From Chloroflexota bacterium (GTDB lineage: Bacteria; Chloroflexota; UBA11872): a stretch of 64,000 nt of DNA. Shown here piece after piece: positions 54,863 to 62,509 of the stretch. Each line of letters starts with the position of its first letter. Position 1 is the first letter of the stretch. Below the pieces are notes generated by a model that was not told where the DNA came from, ran no database searches, and saw only the letters and a list, made by a program, of their open reading frames with translations. The translations under genes and the position numbers were made by a program. The stretch lies in the NCBI GenBank assembly GCA_022825895.1, contig JAJDVX010000022.1, positions 62,001-126,000 on the forward strand, written 5' to 3'.

Positions 54863-55288
54863 ATGGCGCCTGAATCGCGGAAGGCCATGATTGTTCCGAG
54901 CTTGCGTTACCGCGATGCCCCGGCGGCGATTGAATTCCTGTGCGACGTGTTTGGGTTTGCGAGGCACCTGGTCATAGCGGGTCCGGAGGGAACCATCCGT
55001 CACGCCCAACTCACGCTGGGCGACGGCATGATCATGCTGGGGTCGGCGCAGAACCGGGACTTCGGCCCGCACGTCCGGACGCCCCACGAAGTAGGCGCCA
55101 ATACGCAGAGCGCCTATGTGATCGTGCCCGAAATCGACGCCCACTATGAGCACGCCAAGGCCGCCGGCGCGGAGATCGTGCTGGAAATCCAGGACGCGTC
55201 CTACGGCGGCCGCCTGTATTTCGCGCTGGATCCCGAGGGCAACCTCTGGCACTTCGGGTCCTACGACCCCTGGGCGGAGTCCACTTAG
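54863..55288 (+). CDS. VOC (glyoxalase-like) family protein
   Basis: The 141-residue protein opens IVPSLRYRDAPAAIEFLCDV FGF-style and has MIMLGSAQNRDFG, SAYVIVPEIDAHYEHAKAAG and FALDPEGNLWHFGSY at the end, matching PhnB/glyoxalase-like VOC proteins. Its last four bases overlap the stop of the convergent sulfatase gene. Confidence 0.88.
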   Translation: MAPESRKAMIVPSLRYRDAPAAIEFLCDVFGFARHLVIAGPEGTIRHAQLTLGDGMIMLGSAQNRDFGPHVRTPHEVGANTQSAYVIVPEIDAHYEHAKAAGAEIVLEIQDASYGGRLYFALDPEGNLWHFGSYDPWAEST

Positions 55289-56559
55289 GCCAGAATCTCG
55301 CTCATGGTCTTGCGGTAGAAGGGCGATTGCACCGGACCATCCAGCAGCGGATCGCCGGTGGCGCGCATCCAGTCGATGACCCTGGCGCCGAGTTCGGCCT
55401 GGATGGCGGCGGTTTCGGAGTGACCGCCGAGGTTGGTTTGTTCGTTGGGGTCGGCGTGCAGGTCGTACAGCTCGACTTCGACATGGTGCGAGGGGTCCAT
55501 GCGGCCGGCCAGGTCGCGGTAGGCGCCGCTGCCGGCGATGTCGCTGGGGATTTCGACGCCGAGGCCGGTCTCGAAGTTGCGGATGTACTTCCAGCGGTCG
55601 GTGCGGATGCCGCGCATGGGGTCGTAGTAGCTGTGGTAGGTCTTTTCCACGAAGAGTTGGGCGTGGCCGGAGGCGGTGCCCGCAGCCACCGGCAGCAGCG
55701 AGGTTCCGTGCAGGTAGGGCGGTTCTTTGGCGCCGGTGAGTTCGATAAGGGTTGGGACCACATCCAGGTTGCTGACCATGCCGGCCGGCGCGACGCCGCC
55801 GCTGAAGGGGCTGCCGGGCAGGCGGGCGATGAGGGAAATCTCGATTCCGGGGTCGTACAGCGTGCACTTGGCCCGTGGGAAGGCGATGCCGTGGTCGCCG
55901 ACGTAGATCACCAACGTCTGGTCGAGCAGGTCCCGGTCCTTCAGGATTGCGAGCAGCCGACCGATATAGGCGTCGGCGCGGTTGACGCAACCCTGGAAGT
56001 CGGCCAGGTCGGCGCGGGTGTCGGGGGCGTCGACCAGGTACGGCGGCACCGTGATGCCCTTCTCGTCGTAGGGCCGGCCGCCGAAGCCGTGGCCCCCCAC
56101 CCGGTGGGTCTCGCCAAAGCCGACCTGCACCACGAACGGGCGAGAGTCGCCGGCGTCGATGAACTGCGTGACGCCCGTGACGATCGAGTCGATGTCGCGC
56201 GTCTCGTCGAAGACGTCGTTGCCGATGCGGCGCGGGTCGCGGGCGGCGTGTTCGACGCCCCAGTGGCCGCTGCGGTAGCCGGCGGTGCGCAGGATCTGCG
56301 GGATGGTGCGCTCGTCGGGGTGCAGATCCCAGCGAAAGTCGCGATGCGTCAGGCCCATGGTGCCGTTGGCGTGGGGGTAGCGGCCGGTGGTGAGGCTGGC
56401 GCGGCTGGGGGAGCACTGGGGGGCGGTGGTGTAGGCGTTGAAGCGCGCGCCCTCGGCCGCCAGCCGGTTCAGGTTGGGCGTGTCCACCGTCGTGACGCCG
56501 TACGGCTCGATGAAGCGGCCGGTGTCGTGGGTCGTGATGATCAGGACGTTGGGCGGCAT
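55285..56559 (-). CDS. sulfatase (Cys-type, arylsulfatase superfamily)
   Basis: The 424-residue protein has the formylglycine signature C49-S-P-S-R (PQCSPSRASLTTGR), so it needs a formylglycine-generating enzyme, not seen in the window. VLIITTHDTG gives a single Asp of the usual DD metal pair. YVGDHGIAFPRAK holds the second metal pair with Gly before Asp. The C-terminal YDLHADPNEQTNLGG is typical. No signal peptide is visible, so it may act in the cytoplasm on a sulfated sugar or aryl sulfate. Confidence 0.93.
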   Translation of the reverse strand: MPPNVLIITTHDTGRFIEPYGVTTVDTPNLNRLAAEGARFNAYTTAPQCSPSRASLTTGRYPHANGTMGLTHRDFRWDLHPDERTIPQILRTAGYRSGHWGVEHAARDPRRIGNDVFDETRDIDSIVTGVTQFIDAGDSRPFVVQVGFGETHRVGGHGFGGRPYDEKGITVPPYLVDAPDTRADLADFQGCVNRADAYIGRLLAILKDRDLLDQTLVIYVGDHGIAFPRAKCTLYDPGIEISLIARLPGSPFSGGVAPAGMVSNLDVVPTLIELTGAKEPPYLHGTSLLPVAAGTASGHAQLFVEKTYHSYYDPMRGIRTDRWKYIRNFETGLGVEIPSDIAGSGAYRDLAGRMDPSHHVEVELYDLHADPNEQTNLGGHSETAAIQAELGARVIDWMRATGDPLLDGPVQSPFYRKTMSEILA

Positions 56560-56659
56560 TGGGAATTGCTTCCGAGCGGTGGGCTGGAGAGTCTAGCCAG
56601 CGGCGGTTTCAACTGGTGCCATAATCGCCGCGCGCAACGAATGCCTGCGAGGGAATCCG

Positions 56660-56959
56660 ATGCCTCACTACATCAGCATGGTCAGCATGTCCGGCGAGCC
56701 GGCGGAGCCTGGAACGGTAGCCGACGCCATCGGCGAAGGCGCACCGGAAACTCGTAAGTTGGTGGAGGCGCATGGCGGCACCCTGCACGAGGTCTACCTG
56801 ACCATGGGCGCGTTCGACGTGCTGATGGTGATGGAGTTCGACAGCACGCAGGCCTGCGCGCAGGCGATGCTGGCGATGCGCGAGCAGTTTGGCGGCGTGA
56901 CGCAGACGATTGAGGTGTTCCCCGAGAGCCAGTGGTCGGAGATTGCCGGGGGCGTCTGA
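56660..56959 (+). CDS. GYD domain protein
   Basis: The 99-residue protein opens MPHYISMVSMSGEPAEP, with ETRKLVEAHGGTLHEVYLTM, GAFDVLMVMEFDSTQACAQA and GVTQTIEVFPESQW, the ferredoxin-like GYD pattern. Function of this family is not established. It precedes the epimerase-like gene by 25 bases and is probably co-transcribed. Confidence 0.88.
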   Translation: MPHYISMVSMSGEPAEPGTVADAIGEGAPETRKLVEAHGGTLHEVYLTMGAFDVLMVMEFDSTQACAQAMLAMREQFGGVTQTIEVFPESQWSEIAGGV

Positions 56960-56984
56960 GACGTGACTCCTTGCTGATTTGCTG

Positions 56985-58025
56985 ATGGCTGATTCGCTCC
57001 CGGACTCGATTCCGGACGAGGCGACGCTGGATGAGGTGATGTCGCGTCCGAGCGCGGGCCTGGTCGAGTCCGTGGGCCGGGGCTCCGGCGATCTGCTGGT
57101 GCTGGGGGCCGGGGGCAAGATGGGTCCCACGGTCGCTCGCATGGCCCAGCGCGCCTTTGAGGCTGCCGGACGCGAAGGGCAAGTGATTGCCGTATCCCGT
57201 TTCAGCGATCCCGCCGCGCGCGCCGGGCTGGAGGCCGCGGGCGTGGCGACGCTGGCGGGCGACCTGCTGGAACCAGACTTTCTGCTCGAGTTGCCAGATG
57301 CGCCGGACGTGGTGTTCATGGCCGGGCGCAAGTTCGGCTCGACCGGGGCCGAGCACCTGACCTGGGCCATGAACGCGCACCTGCCTGGACTGGTGGCGCG
57401 GCGCTTTCGAAAGGCGCGCTGTGTGGTGTTCTCCACGGCGGCGGTGTACCCGTTCGTGCCGACCGACGGGGCCGGGGCGGATGAAGACCTGGTGCCCGAA
57501 CCGATTGGCGAGTACGCGCAGTCGTGCCTGGCGCGGGAGCGGATGTTCGAATATGCGGCGCATACCTGGGGGACGCGCTCGGCGCTGATCCGGCTGTCGT
57601 ACGCACTGGATCTGCGCTACGGCGTGATGCACGACGTGGGGGCGAGCGTGCGCGACGGCCAGCCGGTGAATGTCGGCATGAGCACGGCGAGCGTGATCTG
57701 GCAGGGCGACGCCTGCGACCTGATCCTGCGGACGCTGGAGCACACGAGCGCGCCGCCGCTGACGCTCAACGTCTCAGGGCTGGAACCGATTCGGATTCGC
57801 GAGGTCGCCGTTGCGATGGGCGAATTGCTGGACATTGAGCCGGAGTTCGAGGGCACTGAGTCGGACAGCGCGCTGTTCGTGGACTGCCGGCGGATGGCAG
57901 GACTGGTGGGCGAGCCAACGACGCCGCTGGCGACGGTGCTGGGCTGGACGGCCGACTGGCTGCTAGCCGGCGGCCGCACACTGGCCAAACCTACGCACTT
58001 CGAGGTCCGCGACGGACGCTTCTAG
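56985..58025 (+). CDS. NAD-dependent epimerase-like protein without the catalytic lysine
   Basis: The 346-residue extended SDR has LLVLGAGGKMGPTVARMAQR (NAD site), DVVFMAGRKFGSTG and VVFSTAAVYPFVP. The expected Tyr-x3-Lys reads EYAQSCLARE (Tyr177, Cys181), so the lysine is absent. The substrate half (IWQGDACDLILRTLEH, LTLNVSGLEPIRIREVAVAM) is normal. The ATG at 56985 is preferred to a TTG two codons earlier. Confidence 0.88.
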   Translation: MADSLPDSIPDEATLDEVMSRPSAGLVESVGRGSGDLLVLGAGGKMGPTVARMAQRAFEAAGREGQVIAVSRFSDPAARAGLEAAGVATLAGDLLEPDFLLELPDAPDVVFMAGRKFGSTGAEHLTWAMNAHLPGLVARRFRKARCVVFSTAAVYPFVPTDGAGADEDLVPEPIGEYAQSCLARERMFEYAAHTWGTRSALIRLSYALDLRYGVMHDVGASVRDGQPVNVGMSTASVIWQGDACDLILRTLEHTSAPPLTLNVSGLEPIRIREVAVAMGELLDIEPEFEGTESDSALFVDCRRMAGLVGEPTTPLATVLGWTADWLLAGGRTLAKPTHFEVRDGRF

Positions 58026-58039
58026 CAAAGCCCGCCCCC

Positions 58040-58071
58040 AGACTTGACACCCTGGGTCAACCAAGGGGTCT
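58040..58071. terminator. possible bidirectional hairpin between convergent genes
   Basis: TTGAC (58044-58048) pairs with GTCAA (58056-58060), flanked by AGAC and GTCT with a bulge. It lies between two convergent stops. There is no clear T-run, so support is weak. Confidence 0.25.
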
Positions 58072-59116
58072 ACAGGCGGTAGACGGTGAACCGGTTATCG
58101 CTGGGCGGGCCGTAGCTGAGGTGGAGGGTTTGGGTGTGGGGGACGGCAATGAGGGCGGCGATGGTGGCGAAGGGGTCGCCGGAACGGAAGGGACGGCAGA
58201 CGGGTTCGGGGCGGCCCGATTGGTCGCTGAGGAGTTGCCGGCAGACCTCCGTATCGACCGAGCCGGCGTGTCGTTCGAGTCCAGCCTGGAGGGACTGTCG
58301 GCGGCCTTCGGAGTGAGGCAGAGGCCGCCGGGTGGCTTCGTGGGGTTTGAGGGTGCGGGTGACGCAGTTGTTGGCGTGGGCGTAGACGCCGTCGTCGACA
58401 TTGGTGACTTCGAGGCCTTCGGCCAGGATTTCGAGGTTGCGTGCGTGTTTGGCGTCGGCGATGAGGAAGTTGCCGACGGCGGGGCCGGGCATGGCCTGGA
58501 TTCGCTGGACGGCAGCCTGCGCTGAGTCGGACTCGAGGGCCGCACGGCGGAGGATGGGCGGGGCCATCCAGGTGCGGCCGGATCTGCCCCAGAGGGAGTT
58601 GGCAAAGACGCAGACCCCGTGGCTGTTGAGGCCGACGCCGCCGAGTTCGCCGGGGACACAGTGCATGAGGATGTGGGGGCCGTGGGTGGGCCTGAACGCG
58701 GCGAGGAACATGCGGTGGAGGTAGGGCTCGCCCAGGTCGCGGTTCTGGCCGGCGATGGTCTCTCCATCGGCAGTGGCCTGGCCCACCGCGGCGAATGAGG
58801 TACAGCCTTCGGGCAGGCCGCCGGTTCCGGGGCGAAGCTGGACCGCGAGGGCTTCGTCAAACCGAATGCCGGCGCCGTGGGCGAGGCCTTGAAGCTCATC
58901 CATCCAGTGGGGGGCGATGGCTTCAACGCGGGCTTGCCGTTCCAGGGTCCATTCAAGGGCCTCGGCGGCGGTGAGGCCGCTGTCGGCAGCCGCCTGCATC
59001 GTTTCGGCGAGTTGCAGGCGGACGAGGTCGCGGAAGCTTTGCCCGTGCTGAAGGCCAAGGTCGTACGGGGTTCCAGAGAATTCCGCGAAGGGAAAGTGGA
59101 TGAGAACGACTCGCAA
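58070..59116 (-). CDS. C45 family Ntn-hydrolase (acyl-CoA:6-APA acyltransferase-like)
   Basis: The 348-residue protein resembles isopenicillin N acyltransferase-type peptidases: FAEFSGTPYDLGLQHGQSFR at the N-terminus, GLAHGAGIRFDEALAVQL, and GCTSFA, where the Gly104-Cys105 bond would be autocleaved to expose a catalytic N-terminal Cys. GQNRDLGEPYLHRM and GGVGLNSHGVCVFANSLWG follow as in the family. Possible roles are amide hydrolysis or acyl transfer on a small molecule. Confidence 0.9.
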   Translation of the reverse strand: MRVVLIHFPFAEFSGTPYDLGLQHGQSFRDLVRLQLAETMQAAADSGLTAAEALEWTLERQARVEAIAPHWMDELQGLAHGAGIRFDEALAVQLRPGTGGLPEGCTSFAAVGQATADGETIAGQNRDLGEPYLHRMFLAAFRPTHGPHILMHCVPGELGGVGLNSHGVCVFANSLWGRSGRTWMAPPILRRAALESDSAQAAVQRIQAMPGPAVGNFLIADAKHARNLEILAEGLEVTNVDDGVYAHANNCVTRTLKPHEATRRPLPHSEGRRQSLQAGLERHAGSVDTEVCRQLLSDQSGRPEPVCRPFRSGDPFATIAALIAVPHTQTLHLSYGPPSDNRFTVYRL

Positions 59117-59260
59117 GGGTTCCGGTCCCAGCAGGATACGCGGCTGACGGAATCAAGGCTCCGGGAACGAACGGGACTCCGGCAGGTCGTGATGGGTCTT
59201 CACGGGCGCCGGGTGCGGGAACGCCCTGCCCGGGCGTGGGAGACTGGGTGACTGCCGATT

Positions 59261-59264
59261 GGAG
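59261..59264 (+). promoter_or_regulatory. ribosome binding site of the selenoprotein candidate
   Basis: GGAG lies 5 bases before the ATG at 59270. It supports translation starting upstream of the in-frame UGA and not at the TTG at 59429. Confidence 0.6.
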
Positions 59265-59269
59265 CGCTT

Positions 59270-60742
59270 ATGGCGACGCAGACGCCGATTCCGGCGCCGG
59301 AGTTTCCGGATGGGTTGGAGTGGGCCAACACGCGGCGGCCGGTTCGCATGGCGGACCTGCAGGGCCGGCTGGTGATCCTGGACTTCTGGACGTTCTGCTG
59401 AATTAACTGCCTGCAGCTATTTCCGCAGTTGCGGAAACTCGAAGAGAAGCACGGTCCGGCGCTGGCGGCGGTGGGCGTGCACACGCCCAAGTTCCCGGCG
59501 GAGCGCGAGACCTTCAACGTGCGCTACGCGGCGCGGCGTCACCGGCTGGAACACCCGGTGGTGAACGACCGGGATTTCCAGATCTGGCAGACGTACGGGG
59601 TGCGGGCGTGGCCGACGATGGTGTTCGTGGACCCGCTGGGGCACGTGATCGGGTTCCATTCGGGCGAGGCGCCGTTCGAGGCGCTGGACCGGGCGGTAAC
59701 CCGCATCCTGAACGAGCACCGGCCGAACGGGGTGGTGACGGACGCGCCGCTGGACTTGATGGAGCGGGCGCCGGACTCGGAGACGGGCCTGGCGTTTCCG
59801 GGGAAGGTGCTGGCCACCGAGGACGCGCTGTATATCGCGGATTCGGGACATCACCGAATTATCGAGACGGACCATGACGGCGTGGTGCGGCGGGTGTTTG
59901 GGTCGTCGCAGGAAGGGCATCGGGACGGATCGGCTTCCGAGGCACGGTTTACGTATCCGCAGGGGCTGGCGGTGGTCGGCGACGACTTGTTCGTGGCGGA
60001 TACGGAGAACCACCGGATTCGCCGGATCGAGCTTGGGTCGGGCGAGGTGTCGACGGTGGCGGGGACTGGGGCGCGGGGGTATCCGGCGCCGGGATCGCAT
60101 CCGGCGCTGACGGCCGAACTGGCCTCGCCGTGGGACCTGGCCTGGCACGACGGGCGGCTGTTCATCGCGATGGCGGGGATGCACCAGGTCTGGGTGATGG
60201 ATCCGGCGGACGGAGTGCTCGGGCCGTATGCGGGGTCGGGGATCGAGAACCTGCAGGACGGGCCGCTGGACACCGCGCAACTGGCTCAGCCGAGCGGGCT
60301 GGCGGTGCATGGGGACCGGCTGCTGGTGGCGGATAGCGAGACGAGTGCGATTCGGACGCTGCCGCTGGACGGCCGGGGCGACGCGCGGACGATTGCGGGG
60401 GTTGGGCTGTTCGACTTCGGGGACGTGGACGGACAGGGCACGTCGATCCGGTTGCAGCATCCGCTGGGGGTGGCAGCAGGGACCGAGGGCGTGTTTATTG
60501 CCGACACCTACAACAACAAGATCAAGGTGGTGGATCCGGCGCGGCGGTTGATTACGTCATTTGCCGGCGATACGGAGCACGGCGATGCGGACGGCGGGCT
60601 GGCGGAGGCCAGATTTCATGAGCCGGGCGGGGTGTCGCTGGTGGACGGGATGCTCTTTGTGGCGGATACGAATAATCACGTGGTGCGGCGGGTGGATTTG
60701 GCTGCCCAGATCGTCAGCACGGTGGAGTTGAGCGGCCTTTAG
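59270..60742 (+). CDS. thioredoxin-NHL repeat protein (NHLRC2-like), probable selenoprotein
   Basis: Read through one in-frame UGA, this encodes 490 residues. The N-terminal thioredoxin fold has [16 protein letters not shown] (C43, U44, C47), [32 protein letters not shown] and the cis-Pro region [11 protein letters not shown]. The C-terminal ~330 residues form an NHL propeller ([36 protein letters not shown]). Cys relatives such as human NHLRC2 have CCINC here, so UGA replaces the first Cys of the CxxC. The frame is intact on both sides. A single-base nonsense change or sequencing error is the alternative. Confidence 0.8.
59399..59401 (+). other. in-frame UGA, predicted selenocysteine codon
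   Basis: Codon 44 of the thioredoxin-NHL gene is TGA. It sits exactly at the resolving-pair nucleophile of the CxxC motif (C-U-I-N-C), with open frame and conserved sequence before and after. Confidence 0.7.
59402..59437 (+). promoter_or_regulatory. candidate bacterial SECIS hairpin
   Basis: TTTCCGC (59420-59426) pairs perfectly with GCGGAAA (59431-59437) around the 4-base loop AGUU. The stem starts 18 bases after the UGA and the loop carries G-U, as in known bacterial SECIS hairpins, which lie inside the coding region just after UGA. The stem also encodes conserved residues, so it could in part be coincidental. Confidence 0.55.
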
Positions 60743-60846
60743 GCAGAACAACTAAAGACTCGGTAGCGGCCAGGAAGCTATCGCGTGTCGCCCCGGCTGC
60801 GTCTATTCTTGAGCAGTCAGCGTCGACACCCGGGGGATTGATACGA

Positions 60847-61701
60847 ATGTTCGCGACGTTTGGACGGACGTGGCAGCTCACGAAGATGAGCTGGGGCGTG
60901 TTGCAGAGCGATCGGAAGCTGATTGCGTTTCCGATCATGTCGGGCGTGGCGCTGGTGATTCTGGCGGCCCTGTTGACGGGCGTGGGCGCCGGAGTCGGCA
61001 CGCTGGACCGGTTGGGCGGCGCCGGATCGGCTGGGCTGGCGGAGGCGGACATCGTGCTGCTGGGGATTACCTACTTCCTGCTGGCGTTCGTGATCATCTA
61101 CTTCAACGCGGCGCTGATCGGGGCCGCGATGGTGCGGCTGGCCGGCGGGACGCCGACGCTGGGCGACGGGTTCCGGCTGGCGAATTCGCGCCTGCCGCAG
61201 ATCGCGGGCTGGGCGCTGATTTCGGCGACGGTTGGCCTGATCCTGCAGATCCTGCGGAACCAGTCGCGTGACAACTTCCTGGGGCAGATTGCCCTGTCGA
61301 TCGTGGGCGGCGTGTGGGCGTACCTGACGTTTTTCGTGGTGCCGGTGCTGGTGGCGGAGGAGACGGGGCCAATCACGGCGATAAAGCGGTCGAGTTCGCT
61401 ATTCAAGCGGACGTGGGGTGAGCAGGTGGTGGCGAATTTCGGGTTCGGCATCGTTGGATTCGTGGCCGCGCTGATCGGGCTGGTGCCGGCCATCCTGGTT
61501 GCCTCGCTGTCGCCGATGGCCGGGCTGGTTGTTGGCGTGGTGACGGTTGGCCTGGCGATTGCGACGGTTTCGACGCTGGAGGCGATTTTCAAGGCGGCGC
61601 TGTACGGCTACGTGGCCGACGGACGCGTGGGCGAGGGATTCGAGCGCACGACGCTGGAAGGCGCCTATGGACCCGGTCACGGCGCGCAGCGCGGCTTCTA
61701 G
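60847..61701 (+). CDS. integral membrane protein, DUF6159-like
   Basis: The 284-residue protein begins MFATFGRTWQLTKMSWGVLQ. It has about five or six membrane segments (residues ~30-52, 70-95, 120-140, 150-175, 195-220, 225-245). The pattern of an N-terminal amphipathic start plus FFVVPVLVAEETGPITAIKR SSSLFKRTW-type loop is shared with DUF6159 proteins. Function is unknown. The ATG at 60847 follows a GGGGG tract; a TTG at 60838 is possible. Confidence 0.8.
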   Translation: MFATFGRTWQLTKMSWGVLQSDRKLIAFPIMSGVALVILAALLTGVGAGVGTLDRLGGAGSAGLAEADIVLLGITYFLLAFVIIYFNAALIGAAMVRLAGGTPTLGDGFRLANSRLPQIAGWALISATVGLILQILRNQSRDNFLGQIALSIVGGVWAYLTFFVVPVLVAEETGPITAIKRSSSLFKRTWGEQVVANFGFGIVGFVAALIGLVPAILVASLSPMAGLVVGVVTVGLAIATVSTLEAIFKAALYGYVADGRVGEGFERTTLEGAYGPGHGAQRGF

Positions 61702-61707
61702 ACGCCG

Positions 61708-62442
61708 ATGAGTTCCTGCCACGCCGGGAAGCGGGCGGCGGTCTACGGCGCCAGCAGCGGTATGGGACGAGCCACGGCGCTGGCGCTTGCCAGGGCCGGC
61801 GCGGACGTGGCGGTGCTGGCGCGGACCGAGGATGCGCTGGACGAGGTCGCGAGCGAGATTCGGGAAGCCGGGCGCAAGGGTGTCGTAATGCCAGTCGATA
61901 TCCAGGACTCCTCGGCCGCGCGGGCGTCCGTGGATGCCGTGGTGGAGGCGTTGGGCGGGATTGACATCCTGGTCTATGCGACCGGCTGGAATATTCCGGG
62001 GCGGGCGCTGGAGATGCTGAGTCCGTCGGATTGGGAGCTGATGCAGCGGACGAACCTGTGGGGGCTGTATGACGTGACGCAGGCGGCGCTGCCGGCGCTG
62101 CGCGAAGCCGGGGCGCGGGTGGTGGTGATTTCGTCGGCCGCCGTGCAGCTTCCGGACATGTCGGGCGTGGCCTACCAGAGCACGAAGCACGGGGAAGCCG
62201 GGTTCGTGTACGGAATGATGCACGAGGAGGCCGGAAACGGGATCCGGGCAACGATGATCTTCCCGGGGCTGACCGAGACGCCGATGATCGACCGGCGGCC
62301 GGCGCCGACGCCGCCGGAGATGATTGCGAACGCGCTGCAGCCGGAAGACGTGGCCGAAGCGGTGCTGTTCGTGACGTCGCTGCCGCCGCGGGCGTACGTG
62401 CCGGAGCTGGTTCTGCTGCCGGCGGCGATTCAGCAGCGCTGA
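61708..62442 (+). CDS. short-chain dehydrogenase/reductase
   Basis: The 244-residue SDR has AAVYGASSGMGRATALALA, ILVYATGWN (instead of NNAG), the catalytic Ser in VVISSAAVQ and Tyr-x3-Lys in AYQSTKHGE. It begins 6 bases after the membrane-protein gene and probably shares its transcript. Substrate unknown. Confidence 0.92.
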   Translation: MSSCHAGKRAAVYGASSGMGRATALALARAGADVAVLARTEDALDEVASEIREAGRKGVVMPVDIQDSSAARASVDAVVEALGGIDILVYATGWNIPGRALEMLSPSDWELMQRTNLWGLYDVTQAALPALREAGARVVVISSAAVQLPDMSGVAYQSTKHGEAGFVYGMMHEEAGNGIRATMIFPGLTETPMIDRRPAPTPPEMIANALQPEDVAEAVLFVTSLPPRAYVPELVLLPAAIQQR

Positions 62443-62509
62443 CCCGCAAGCGGCCGCCCGGCGCGGCTGCGTATGCTGGCGGGGCGGTTTGAGGTCGCGA
62501 GGTTTAGCC

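Noticed and set aside
55327-56757. 476-codon open frame on the plus strand opposite the sulfatase gene
   Set aside because: It is the mirror of a strongly supported sulfatase, with low-complexity Val/Gly/Ala/Asp composition and no family motif. Such antisense frames are common in GC-rich DNA.
59429-60742. TTG start giving a 437-residue protein
   Set aside because: It begins inside the candidate SECIS hairpin and cuts off the conserved thioredoxin N-terminus. The upstream ATG with a GGAG site and one UGA explains the gene better.
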